DNA of 50,399 bases. It comes from SFEL01 sp045603585. Lineage in GTDB: Bacteria; Bacillota; Clostridia; Christensenellales; CAG-138. The position numbers and the translations under genes were made by a program. Below, piece by piece: positions 25,355-33,250 of this stretch. The stretch covers positions 1 to 50,399 of the forward strand of contig JAZUMK010000050.1 of NCBI GenBank assembly GCA_045603585.1, written 5' to 3'. How positions within the stretch are numbered: the stretch's first letter is position 1; every line of letters begins with the position of its first letter. Under the pieces are notes generated by a model, which saw nothing but the letters and a program-made list of their open reading frames with translations, had not been told where the DNA came from and made no database searches.

Positions 25355-25998
25355 GTATAGATATACCCGCCTCTTCGCTGTTACCCATAACTTTCCTTGG
25401 CTCTCCCTCTGGGAGAGGTGTCAGCTTTGCTGACTGAGAGGGCTTTTTTGTGCGCACGACCTGCCCTCTCCGGCCTCGCTGCGCTCGGCCACCGCGCCTA
25501 CGGCGGAGAACGGATTGCCGCGCCAACCTGCGGGCTGGCTCGCAATGGCAGTGGGTTTTGACAGTACAGATGTACTATCGCTGCCGGGAGGATATTGTCC
25601 CCATGGCGGGCGATCAGTGATCGCCCCTACAGGGCAGCGTGCAGCTGGTGCAAGAATGGCAGGTTCTACCACCGACAGAGGGATACCGTTCGGCTTTTCC
25701 GTAAGGAAAAGCTACCTAAAAAGGGCGGTCGGGATACCGCCTGCGCTTCCGACAGTGCGCCCATTTCGCCGCAAGGCGAAATTACCTAAAAAGGGTGGAG
25801 GGTGGGTATAGATATCTAACCTCTTCACTTTTCACTATTACTTATAACTTTCCTTGGCTCTCCCTTCGGGAGAGCTGTCAGCTTTGCTGACTGAGAGGGC
25901 CGGAATATGGCCGCGAGCAAGCGGGGCCCGCGACGACGAGGTGGGCGGGTATAGATAAATCCACCCCATCACCATCACCCATAACTTCCCCTGCGGAA
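25355..25998. repeat. intergenic repeat block (R5, R6, R3, R2, R4 x2, R5, R6, R4-L fragment)
   Basis: About 640 bases without a gene. In order: R5-like (25370-25393), R6 (25394-25495), R3 (25512-25551), R2 (25607-25631), two tandem R4 copies (about 25690-25735 with TTTTCC / GGAAAA, and 25757-25815 with TTTCGCC / GGCGAAA), R5 (25817-25848), R6 (25850-25900), a fragment of the long inverted-repeat arm (about 25905-25945) and R5 (25961-25991). Confidence 0.8.
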
Positions 25999-26652
25999 TT
26001 ATCCCTGTTCCGGCTTCGCCTCCCGCCAATCCGCTATGGTCTCATCTGCAAAGCCCTTTATTTCCTCCCAGTGCCGGGAGGCGACCTCATCCCATACGCC
26101 AATCAGATAAAACCCCGCCTGCTTTGCGGTGCGTGCCGCATACATGGCATCCTCATACACCGCGATATCCTCAGGCTTTGCGCTGAAGCGTTCCGCCGCC
26201 ATAAGGTAAATATCCGGAATGTGCTTGCCGAGGCCGGTCTCCTCGCAGGAGAGGACGAATTCAAAGTGATCCTTTATGCCGTATCTTTCAAGGCAGGGAA
26301 AAACCAGATACTCCGTGGTGGCGGAGGCTATGCACATCCTTACCCCCTTTGCCCTGAGGGCATCAAGGTATTCCCGCGCCCCCTCCTTCAGGGTAACGTC
26401 ATTGGCGTAATGCGCCCCCATAAGGTCGTGCATTTCCCGGGCGACGGTCTCCGGCGTGCCGGGCAGAGAAAATTCCTTTATAAAAAGCTCTGCGGATTGC
26501 TGCATGGTCAATGGCTTTATGCGCTCCAGCATGTTGTCGGGAATGGGGTCCACCCCCTTCAGCGAAAGAAACTCCCGCCAAAGCTGCCGCCAGTAGCCCA
26601 TTGAGCAAAGCAGCGTGCCGTCCATGTCGAATATGGCGTATTTTTTATTCAT
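25999..26652 (-). CDS. HAD-superfamily phosphatase/phosphoglucomutase-like hydrolase
   Basis: A 217-aa HAD hydrolase of subfamily IA. Motif I is FDMDGTLL (residues 8-15), motif II IASATTE, motif III lysine region GLGKHIPD, and motif IV VYEDAMYAARTA. A helical cap lies between motifs I and II. The family contains beta-phosphoglucomutases and sugar or nucleotide phosphatases; the substrate is not predictable. The gene runs against mgtE with a 280-base divergent region between them. Confidence 0.9.
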   Translation of the reverse strand: MNKKYAIFDMDGTLLCSMGYWRQLWREFLSLKGVDPIPDNMLERIKPLTMQQSAELFIKEFSLPGTPETVAREMHDLMGAHYANDVTLKEGAREYLDALRAKGVRMCIASATTEYLVFPCLERYGIKDHFEFVLSCEETGLGKHIPDIYLMAAERFSAKPEDIAVYEDAMYAARTAKQAGFYLIGVWDEVASRHWEEIKGFADETIADWREAKPEQG

Positions 26653-26761
26653 TGCTTATTTCCGTCCCCTGCTGTTGATAATATCATTGTACAATTCGCC
26701 GCGGCATACTGCAAGGGCGGCAGGATACTGCATAAATAGGGAATAATTGCAGGAATTATTC

Positions 26762-26791
26762 TTGCAAGCCGCCAAGTATTGGGTTTACAAT
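26762..26791 (+). promoter_or_regulatory. sigma-A promoter of the mgtE transcript
   Basis: TTGCAA and TACAAT with an 18-base spacer. The transcript would start near 26798, about 30 bases before the leader ORF. Confidence 0.55.
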
Positions 26792-26827
26792 AACTATATA
26801 TGACTTTTTAGCGAAAGGAGAACAACT

Positions 26828-26917
26828 ATGGACGCCGGGCCCTATGGAAGTAGACCAGCCGATAATTGCACATCAAAAAACGACGGCGTTCCCTTGGTGG
26901 TGATTCGCCGTCCCTGA
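26828..26917 (+). CDS. 29-codon leader ORF upstream of mgtE
   Basis: A short ORF with its own strong ribosome binding site (AAAGGAG, 9 bases before the ATG). It begins MDAGPYGSRP, continues DNCTSKNDG and ends VVIRRP before a TGA. The stop is 16 bases before the mgtE ATG and 3 bases before the mgtE ribosome binding site, so the genes are translationally linked. The DNA can form two exclusive stems: GACGCC near the start with GGCGTT, or GACGGCG with CGCCGTC. They share the GGCG bases. I do not recognise a known riboswitch. By analogy with proline-containing mgtL/mgtP leaders of Salmonella, it may sense magnesium through ribosome pausing; this is inference. Confidence 0.65.
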   Translation: MDAGPYGSRPADNCTSKNDGVPLVVIRRP

Positions 26918-26933
26918 AAAGGAGGAGAATACC

Positions 26934-28274
26934 ATGGTAGAGGTTGTTCTTCAGTATTTAACTGAACATAAATATGCATTGGTAAAAGAAACCGTCCGGG
27001 AAATGCACTATGCAGACGTGGCGGAGGCTTTCGAGCAGATCGAGGATGCGGAATCCGCTCAGCTGTTCTTCAGGCTGCTGCCCAAGGACATTGCGGCGGA
27101 GGTCTTTTCCTACATGGAAGTGGAATCCCAGGAGCGCATCATAAGCACCGTATCCGACAGGGAGCTGCGCTTCATACTGGGAGAACTGTATCTGGATGAC
27201 TACGTTGACCTGGTTGAGGAAATGCCTGCCAACGTGGTAAAGAGGATACTCAAAAACTCCTCTCCCGAAAGCCGCAAGCTGATCAATCAATACCTGCAGT
27301 ATCCCGATGATTCCGCAGGCAGCCTGATGACCAATGAGTACGTTTACCTTAAGCGTACCACCACCGTCAATCAGGCGCTGGGCGTTATCCGCGCCACAGG
27401 TGTGGATAAGGAAACCATAAACAAGTGCTACGTGCTGGATTCCCAGCATCACCTTGAGGGCGTTGTTACCCTGAGGGATATAATCCTTGCAGACCCCGAT
27501 TGCGTTATGGAGGATATAATGCGCACCAGCGTTATTTCCGCCAATACCAACGAGGACCAGGAAGAAGTAGCCAAGATGTTCTACAAATACGATATGCTTT
27601 CCATGCCGGTGGTGGATAACGAAAACCGGCTGGTCGGCATTATCACCATAGACGACGTTGTGGACGTCGTTCAGGAAGAGGTCACGGAGGACTTCGAAAA
27701 GATGGCAGGTATATTGCCCAGCGAGGATACCTACCTTAAAACCCCCGTGTTCACCCTGTTCAAAAGCAGAATTCTCTGGCTGATGGTGCTGATGGTGTCC
27801 GCCATGGTCAGCGGCGCCCTCATGAATCGCTTTGAGGGGGCCATATCCGCCCTGCCCCTGCTGGTGTCCTTCATTCCCATGCTGATGGGTACCGGCGGCA
27901 ACAGCGGCTCCCAAAGCTCCACCACCATCATCCGCAGCATGTCCCTTGACGAAATAGAGCTGTCGGACTTTTTCCGGGTATGGTGGAAGGAAGTCCGCAT
28001 AGCCCTCCTTTGCGGCGCTGCCCTCGCGCTGGTAAATTTCGCCCGCATTTACTTCCAGTATCACGATGGCGTTATCGCCATGACGGTAAGCCTTACCCTT
28101 GTGGTCACCGTCGTCATTGCCAAGTCCCTGGGCTGCATACTGCCCATGCTGGCAAAGAAGCTGAGCCTTGACCCCGCCCTTATGGCTTCCCCCATGCTCA
28201 CCACCATCACCGATGCCGCATCCATACTGGTATTCTTCCTGTTTGTGATGACCTTCCTTGGGGATAAATTATAA
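26934..28274 (+). CDS. mgtE: MgtE magnesium transporter
   Basis: MgtE is a homodimeric Mg2+ channel gated by cytoplasmic Mg2+. The N domain (about 1-125: LPKDIAAEVFSYM, LILGELYLDDYVDLVEEMP-like) is followed by two CBS domains (about 135-250: DPDCVMEDIM, VVDNENRLVGIITIDDVVDV), the plug helix, and five membrane helices (about 275-445). The pore-loop signature GTGGNSGSQSST and the ASPMLTTITDAASILVFF helix are present. At 446 aa it is full length. AAGGAGG precedes the ATG. A terminator follows 15 bases after the stop. Confidence 0.96.
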   Translation: MVEVVLQYLTEHKYALVKETVREMHYADVAEAFEQIEDAESAQLFFRLLPKDIAAEVFSYMEVESQERIISTVSDRELRFILGELYLDDYVDLVEEMPANVVKRILKNSSPESRKLINQYLQYPDDSAGSLMTNEYVYLKRTTTVNQALGVIRATGVDKETINKCYVLDSQHHLEGVVTLRDIILADPDCVMEDIMRTSVISANTNEDQEEVAKMFYKYDMLSMPVVDNENRLVGIITIDDVVDVVQEEVTEDFEKMAGILPSEDTYLKTPVFTLFKSRILWLMVLMVSAMVSGALMNRFEGAISALPLLVSFIPMLMGTGGNSGSQSSTTIIRSMSLDEIELSDFFRVWWKEVRIALLCGAALALVNFARIYFQYHDGVIAMTVSLTLVVTVVIAKSLGCILPMLAKKLSLDPALMASPMLTTITDAASILVFFLFVMTFLGDKL

Positions 28275-28488
28275 TATTGCCGCTGCCGGGAACACTCCGC
28301 AAAGGGGTGTTCTTTTTATGCGCCGAAGGCTCACGGGGCAAAAAGTGCCGGCAGGCCTTTGAGCCGGGATATCTGCGGACGGAGTAGGAATGGGTACAGT
28401 GTCCGCAGTAAAGGGGAACGAAGCGTAGCCCATCCAAACAGTAATGCTGACGGAAATACCTGCATTTTATGCATCGCGGTTGTTTCAT
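28207..28488 (-). CDS. small cysteine-rich protein, antisense to the mgtE end
   Basis: A 93-aa protein with an excellent ribosome binding site (AAGGAG, 6 bases before the ATG). The first 55 residues carry a CxxC...C...CxxC pattern (RCIKCRYFRQHYC, LYCGHC, SKACRHF) typical of a small zinc-binding protein; I have a memory of similar small ORFs near phage genes in Oscillospiraceae. The last 30 residues lie across the mgtE terminator and the 3' end of mgtE, and look unconserved. It may be the leftmost gene of the phage-derived island. Confidence 0.6.
   Translation of the reverse strand: MKQPRCIKCRYFRQHYCLDGLRFVPLYCGHCTHSYSVRRYPGSKACRHFLPREPSAHKKNTPLRSVPGSGNIIIYPQGRSSQTGRIPVWMRHR
28290..28317 (+). 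terminator. terminator of mgtE
   Basis: Stem GAACACTCC / GGGGTGTTC with a 5-base loop, then TTTTT. It lies inside the coding sequence of the antisense cysteine-rich gene. Confidence 0.85.
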
Positions 28489-28861
28489 ATATGCTCCTTT
28501 TTGGTAGTGTGAAGTATGGCTATACTAACACATATGTGGTGGCAGGGGCGGATTTTACTCAAACACTGAGTATGTTTCAGCAGTATCCGGGGCGATGGTG
28601 CGCGGATGCCCTTGCCTCTCACTATGGGAGAGGCAAGGGCGCAGCGAGGCCGGAGAGGGCAGGTAAAGAGCCCATTAATCCCCTCTCAGTCAGCAAAGCT
28701 GACAGCTCTCCCAGAGGGAGAGCCAGGAGGGCAGAAGCTTCACAGCAACTGTCATTGCGAGGCAGGCCGCAGTCTGCCGTGGCAATCCGCTCTCCGCCGG
28801 AGGCGCAGGGGTATAGATAATAACCCTCCCCCGATTACATAATTCAGCAATTATTTTCCCT
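28489..28861. repeat. intergenic repeat block (R6 pair, inverted R3)
   Basis: The first 110 bases show nothing clear. An R6 composite follows at 28609-28725 (CCTCTCACTATGGGAGAGG ... CAGCTCTCCCAGAGGGAGAG), then an inverted R3 at 28750-28789. No gene is seen. Confidence 0.75.
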
Positions 28862-28896
28862 CAAAAAAACAAAGGCCGCAGATTTCTCTGCGGTCT
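28862..28896 (-). terminator. terminator of the phage-like HTH gene
   Basis: On the minus strand, stem CCGCAGA / TCTGCGG with a 4-base loop is followed by CCTTTGTTTTTTTG. Confidence 0.8.
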
Positions 28897-28913
28897 TAAA
28901 CTTTACCCATCCC

Positions 28914-29441
28914 CTATATGCAGTCCACCCCGTACAGCCTAAGCGCAAGCCTTTTTACCAGCCTGTTGCGGTTGCGGCGCACCGTTGCGGGGTCGCAGCG
29001 GAGCCGGGTGGCGGCGTCTGCGTCCTTTATGCCGCTGAAGTACTTCAGCTCGATGGTGAGATAATAGGGATCCTCCGCCACCGAGTGGAGGGCATTCTGC
29101 AGCTTGCGCACCTCCCGCTCGTCTGCCGCAAGGCGGGCGCGAAGCTCTGCCATCTGGGCGGAATGCACCTCCTCGGGGGTCAGACGCATGCCGGGGCGAA
29201 TGAGCCGCACAAGGGAGGAGGAATGATGCCTGAGGGCATCCACCCCAAGGGTCTCCAGCTCGGTAAGCTCCTCTCTGTTGTCTTCTATGCGCTCCCTCAG
29301 TATAGGCAGGGCATACAGCCGCCTTTCGGTGGCGGCATAGGCGGCCTGGGCCGCATTGCGGGTGATGGGGCTGTCACCGTAATACTGGCTGAGGGCAAAT
29401 TCAGAAACCATGCGGTTTTCGGTATCGTTAATGCTATTCAT
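28914..29441 (-). CDS. phage-type HTH (sigma-70 region 4-like) protein
   Basis: A 175-aa protein with a perfect AAAGGAGG 11 bases before the ATG. The middle is a charged coiled-coil (about 50-130: RIEDNREELTELETLG, LRARLAADEREVRKLQNAL). The C-terminal 50 residues form a sigma-region-4-like helix-turn-helix (YYLTIELKYFSGIKDADAATRLRCDPATVRRNRNRLVKRL). This build resembles ArpU/YqaQ-like late phage regulators. It is transcribed divergently from the terminase gene, with its own promoter at 29500-29528 and a LexA-like site just after it. It probably controls the neighbouring phage genes; this is inference. Confidence 0.75.
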   Translation of the reverse strand: MNSINDTENRMVSEFALSQYYGDSPITRNAAQAAYAATERRLYALPILRERIEDNREELTELETLGVDALRHHSSSLVRLIRPGMRLTPEEVHSAQMAELRARLAADEREVRKLQNALHSVAEDPYYLTIELKYFSGIKDADAATRLRCDPATVRRNRNRLVKRLALRLYGVDCI

Positions 29442-29473
29442 AGGATTTTTTCCTCCTTTGTTCGATTACAATA

Positions 29474-29486
29474 GAACAATTGTTCG
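29474..29486. promoter_or_regulatory. LexA (SOS) box-like palindrome
   Basis: GAACAATTGTTC is a perfect palindrome of the GAAC-N4-GTTC form used by Gram-positive LexA. It lies about 12-25 bases after the predicted transcript start of the HTH gene, a position that would block transcription. Confidence 0.5.
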
Positions 29487-29499
29487 ACGGCGCATATAA

Positions 29500-29528
29500 A
29501 TGATACATTTTTTGCATAGGGGGGTCAA
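29500..29528 (-). promoter_or_regulatory. promoter of the phage-like HTH gene
   Basis: On the minus strand TTGACC and TATCAT are 17 bases apart. Confidence 0.6.
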
Positions 29529-29615
29529 CCGCTAAAAACGTCGAGTATACCAAAAACGGTACTTGCCGGGTTTTGCCTGCACAATGGGCACAGGAAAGGC
29601 GCAGAAAAGCTGTCC

Positions 29616-29644
29616 TTGAATGACGGGGGGCATAAGGTTATAAT
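29616..29644 (+). promoter_or_regulatory. promoter of the terminase gene
   Basis: TTGAAT and a perfect TATAAT with a 17-base spacer. The transcript would begin near 29651, at the foot of a hairpin (GAGAAAC / GTTTCTC, 29652-29679) followed by CCTTTTTATTTT, which could act as an attenuator before the ribosome binding site. Confidence 0.75.
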
Positions 29645-29707
29645 TTTTACAGTGAGAAACTGACGGTCGGCGGTTTCTCCTTTTTATTTTCAGGCGAAAG
29701 GAGGAAT

Positions 29708-31060
29708 GTGTACAATTTGATACTGCGCTTAAAGGGCCTGCCAAATCCCCGGCAGGCCGAATTTTTTTGCTCTTCCGCCCGACATACGGCATACGGCGGC
29801 GCAAGGGGCGGGGGCAAAAGCTGGGCGATGCGGCGCAAGCTGGTGCTGCTGTGCCTTGCCCATCCGGGGCTGAATGTGCTGCTGCTGCGGCGCACGCTGC
29901 CTGAGCTTCGGGAAAATCACGTTATTCCCTTATTAAAGGAGCTGAAGGATGCGGCAAAATACAACGCGGCGGAGCGGGTGTTCCGCTTTCCCAACGGCAG
30001 CCGCATACGCCTTGGCTACTGCGACAATGCCAACGACGTATATCAGTATCAGGGGCAGGAATATGAGGTGATAGGGCTGGAGGAAGCCACACACTTTACC
30101 GAGGAGCAGATGCAGTTTCTTACCACCTGCAACCGCACCACCCGCCGGGACTTTTCCCCCAGAATGTACTACACCTGCAATCCCGGCGGCGTTGGCCACG
30201 GCTGGGTAAAGCGGCTGTTTATCGACAGGCAGTACAGGGCGGGGGAGCGGCCGGAGGATTACGTATTTATCCCGGCAAGGGTGTATGACAATCCCGCCCT
30301 TATCACCGCAGACCCTGAGTACCTTCGCCAGCTGGAGAATCTTCCTGAGGAGCTGCGCCGCGCATATCTCGATGGGGACTGGGATGTGCTGGCAGGACAG
30401 TTTTTCCGGGAGTTTTCAAGGGAGCGGCATGTGGTGCAGCCCTTTGATATTCCCTCATGGTGGCGGCGCTTCCGCTCCATCGACTGGGGCTACAACGACC
30501 CCTGCGCGGTGCTGTGGCATGCGGCGGACGGGGAGGGCAGAATATACACCTACCGTGAGCTGTATATCCGCTATACTCGCGCGGATCAGGCGGCGGAAAA
30601 GATACGGGAGCTGAGTGAAGGCGAGGATATCGCCTATACCGTGGCTTCGCCGGATATGTGGCAGAAGAGGGGTGCGGTGCTGAAAAGCTGCGGCGGCTTT
30701 GAGGGGGAAAGCATTGCAGAGCTGTTTGCCCTGTCAGGCGTGCCCCTTACCCCTGCGGACAATTCCCGCATTGCAGGCTGGCAGCGGGTGCGAAGCTATC
30801 TTGCTGATGCCCCCGACGGCGCGCCCCGCCTGCAGATATTCAGCTGCTGCGAAAATCTTATCCGCACGCTGCCCGGCCTTGTGTTTGACAGCCGAAACCG
30901 GGAGGATGCGGCGGATGGGGAAGACCATGCCCCGGAATCCCTCCGCTATGGGCTCATGTCGCGGCCTGCCCCCGGCGCAGAGGCAAAGCCCAGGGCAGAG
31001 AAGCCCTATGATCCCCTCAGCGTGGAGGAGGTGAGGGAGAGCGGGTTTTTGTCAAGGTAA
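29708..31060 (+). CDS. terL: phage terminase large subunit (TerL)
   Basis: TerL packages phage DNA using an N-terminal ATPase and a C-terminal RNase H-like nuclease. The GTG start follows AAAGGAGG. The ATPase shows Walker A GGARGGGKS (residues 30-38), the adenine-binding LRRTLPELRE, Walker B YEVIGLEEATHF and the coupling motif YTCNPGGVGH. The nuclease shows SIDWGYNDPCAVLWH and the later acidic site DSRNREDAADGEDHAPESLRYG. At 450 aa both domains look intact. No holin, capsid or tail genes are in the window. The portal gene follows after a 325-base repeat-filled gap, unusual for terL-portal pairs, which normally abut. Confidence 0.93.
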   Translation: MYNLILRLKGLPNPRQAEFFCSSARHTAYGGARGGGKSWAMRRKLVLLCLAHPGLNVLLLRRTLPELRENHVIPLLKELKDAAKYNAAERVFRFPNGSRIRLGYCDNANDVYQYQGQEYEVIGLEEATHFTEEQMQFLTTCNRTTRRDFSPRMYYTCNPGGVGHGWVKRLFIDRQYRAGERPEDYVFIPARVYDNPALITADPEYLRQLENLPEELRRAYLDGDWDVLAGQFFREFSRERHVVQPFDIPSWWRRFRSIDWGYNDPCAVLWHAADGEGRIYTYRELYIRYTRADQAAEKIRELSEGEDIAYTVASPDMWQKRGAVLKSCGGFEGESIAELFALSGVPLTPADNSRIAGWQRVRSYLADAPDGAPRLQIFSCCENLIRTLPGLVFDSRNREDAADGEDHAPESLRYGLMSRPAPGAEAKPRAEKPYDPLSVEEVRESGFLSR

Positions 31061-31298
31061 AAGTGAACAGTGAATAAGTGACGTGGCTTTTCCCTTGGGG
31101 GAAAGCTGAAGGGAAACATGGGGGCAAAAAATAGCCCTGCCCCCTTGCCCTTTTAAGGGGAACGGATTGCCACGCCAGTTTGCGAACTGGCTCGCAATGA
31201 CAGCACAGGAGCATAGTCAGGACGCCGGGATTCTTTTCCGAAAGGCCATATCTTTTCCCCGCACAAATAAGCGAAACAGGCTATACCTCTCCATTTGG
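31061..31298. repeat. intergenic repeat block inside the phage module (R5, R3)
   Basis: An inverted R5 at 31058-31083, an R6-like stretch (31083-31120) and an R3 at 31163-31203 separate terL from the portal gene. No gene is seen. Confidence 0.7.
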
Positions 31299-31362
31299 CT
31301 TTTCTTTTTCTTTTGCTTCTTTTCTCTTTTCTTTTCTCCTGAAAAGAAAAAGAAAAGAAGAG
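31299..31362 (+). repeat. R1-type hairpin upstream of the portal gene
   Basis: Pyrimidine tract with GCTTCTTTTCT, then the purine arm ending in GAAGAG 24 bases before the ATG. Confidence 0.85.
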
Positions 31363-31385
31363 ACAACATCCAACAGGAGGACAAA

Positions 31386-32996
31386 ATGGATACCAACTTA
31401 CAGAGTATTTACACACTTTTTGACGAGTACCGCAACGCCTACGGCCCGGAGTGGCAGAGGCTGGAGCGGTGCGAAAGGATATACCGGGGGGATCACTGGC
31501 ACGACGTGCCGGAGACGGATGCGGGGGAGCCCCGCCCTGTTACCCCGGTGATACAGTCCACCATTGAAAACGTGCGGGCGGACCTGATGGACCAGTACCC
31601 TCAGGCGGTGATAACCGCAGACGCGCCGGAGCACGCCGAGGCGGCGGAGCTGCTTACCGCTGTCATCGGGGAGAATCATACCCGCATGGGCTACGCCAGG
31701 GAATATGCCAAGCTGACCCACGATTTGCTGGTGGGCGGGTATATGGTGCAGGAGGTGGGCTTTGACCCCGCGCTGAACTCCGGCCTTGGGGGAGCATTTC
31801 TTCGCCATGTGGATCCCCGCAGCATAATGTTTGACCCCCTCTGCGCGGATATCGGCGACAGCAGGGCGGTGTTTAAGTTTGTTGCCCATCCCAGAGCCTG
31901 GTTTAAGCAGCGCTATCCCGATAAGGAGCGGGATATGGATTCCGACAGCCTGCTTTTAAAGCCCGTCAGGGACAGCCTGCTTTCCGTATCCGATGGGGAC
32001 AGCATAATGCTCATCGAATGCTGGCAGAGGGAGTACGATCCCAAGACCGGCAGCTTTGCCGTACACATGAAGAAGATGGCAGGCGGCGTGCTGCTGGAGG
32101 ACAGCCGCACCGCAAAGCCTGAGGGCTGCTACCGACACGGTCAGTATCCCTTTGTTATCACCTCCCTGTATCCCAGGCGGGGCAGCTGCCTTGGCTTCGG
32201 CCTTGTGGATATGTTTGAAAATCAGCAGCTGTATTCCGACAAGCTGGATCAGATAGTGCTGAAAAACGCCCTTATGGCCAGCCATAACAAGCTGCTGGTA
32301 ACAGGGGCATCCGGCTTTGACGTGGATGACCTGCGGGATTGGTCCAAGGAAGTGCACAGGGGGGAAAACCTCAACGGCGTGACCTGGTTTGCCACAGCGC
32401 CCCTGCCCGGCTACATCCTTGAATATATCCGCTCCATGCGAAACGGCATCAAGGAGGAATCCGGCGCAAACGACTTTTCCCGCGGCATGGCCTCAGGAGG
32501 CGTGACCGCTGCATCCGCCATTGCTGCCCTGCAGGAAATGAGCAGCAAGCGCAGCCGTATGGCGGCCCGCTCCATCCACGATGCCTTTGAGGAGGCTGTC
32601 CGTCAGGAGATTGAGATCGAGCGGGAATTCTGCATATTCCCCCGCAGCGTAAAGGCGAAGAAGGGCATCAGTACCTTTGTGGGAAAGAGTCTCAGCAAGC
32701 TCACCGACCTTGGCAACGAGCTGCCCATCGAGTTTGTGGTATCCGTAAAGGTGCAGCGGGAAAACCGCTTTTCCGTGGCCGCCCACAATGAGCTTATGCT
32801 GACCATGCTGCAGGCCGGCATGATAACCCCCGACGTGGCCCTTGAGATGATGAACTTTGACGGCAAGGAGCAGGTGCAGGGCCTTATGGCGAAAAAGCTG
32901 GAGGAGGCAAAGGCGGAAAAGCAGCAGCAGGAAAAGGCCGATACTCCCATAGCCGAGGAAATTGCGGCTAAAAAAGCGGAGAAGGAGGCAAAATAA
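31386..32996 (+). CDS. phage portal protein
   Basis: The portal ring is the DNA gate of the phage head. The start at 31386 follows CAGGAGG; the frame is open upstream through repeats. The 536-aa protein has the portal core: YRNAYGPEWQRLERCERIYRGDHW, PVIQSTIENVRADLMDQYPQ, VDPRSIMFDP, and FSRGMASGGVTAASAIAALQE. A helical, glutamine-rich C-terminus follows (about 495-536: QGLMAKKLEEAKAEKQQQEK). It resembles the P22-like portal group. The frame is uninterrupted. It is followed 25 bases later by a 49-aa ORF. Confidence 0.88.
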   Translation: MDTNLQSIYTLFDEYRNAYGPEWQRLERCERIYRGDHWHDVPETDAGEPRPVTPVIQSTIENVRADLMDQYPQAVITADAPEHAEAAELLTAVIGENHTRMGYAREYAKLTHDLLVGGYMVQEVGFDPALNSGLGGAFLRHVDPRSIMFDPLCADIGDSRAVFKFVAHPRAWFKQRYPDKERDMDSDSLLLKPVRDSLLSVSDGDSIMLIECWQREYDPKTGSFAVHMKKMAGGVLLEDSRTAKPEGCYRHGQYPFVITSLYPRRGSCLGFGLVDMFENQQLYSDKLDQIVLKNALMASHNKLLVTGASGFDVDDLRDWSKEVHRGENLNGVTWFATAPLPGYILEYIRSMRNGIKEESGANDFSRGMASGGVTAASAIAALQEMSSKRSRMAARSIHDAFEEAVRQEIEIEREFCIFPRSVKAKKGISTFVGKSLSKLTDLGNELPIEFVVSVKVQRENRFSVAAHNELMLTMLQAGMITPDVALEMMNFDGKEQVQGLMAKKLEEAKAEKQQQEKADTPIAEEIAAKKAEKEAK

Positions 32997-33021
32997 GGGC
33001 AAAAAAAGGAGACGCCTTATT

Positions 33022-33171
33022 ATGACGGAAAAACGCAAGAACTTTGAGGAGCTGGAGCATACCCTGAGGGGACAGAGAAGCAGGTTCCCCTCCGATGTGC
33101 AGGGCAGCTATACCGGGACGGATATGGATCCCGAAGACCTTGAGCCTGTGCAGGATGCGGATGACCTGTAA
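33022..33171 (+). CDS. small phage-type protein (49 aa)
   Basis: AAAAGGAGA lies about 10 bases before the ATG. The sequence is acidic and ends SYTGTDMDPED ... PVQDADDL, a tail I recall from small ORFs following portal genes in clostridial phage regions (recollection, not searched). An R7 element starts at its TAA stop. Confidence 0.6.
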   Translation: MTEKRKNFEELEHTLRGQRSRFPSDVQGSYTGTDMDPEDLEPVQDADDL

Positions 33172-33250
33172 CGGATTCGCTCAAAATCCATCGGATTTTG
33201 AGCGGGAGGCGCCCCAAGGCATTTGGCCTTGGGGCGATCTTATTCCTTAC
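33172..33250 (+). repeat. R7 element, short copy D
   Basis: It begins at the stop codon of the 49-aa gene. Stem GCTCAAAATCC / GGATTTTGAGC (33179-33203) is followed by GCGCCCCAAGGC / GGCCTTGGGGCG (33209-33236). The later stems of copies A-C are missing. Confidence 0.75.

Noticed and set aside
26798..26933. An M-box (ykoK) magnesium riboswitch before mgtE
   Set aside because: The leader is too short and lacks the conserved M-box stretches. The translated short ORF explains the interval better.
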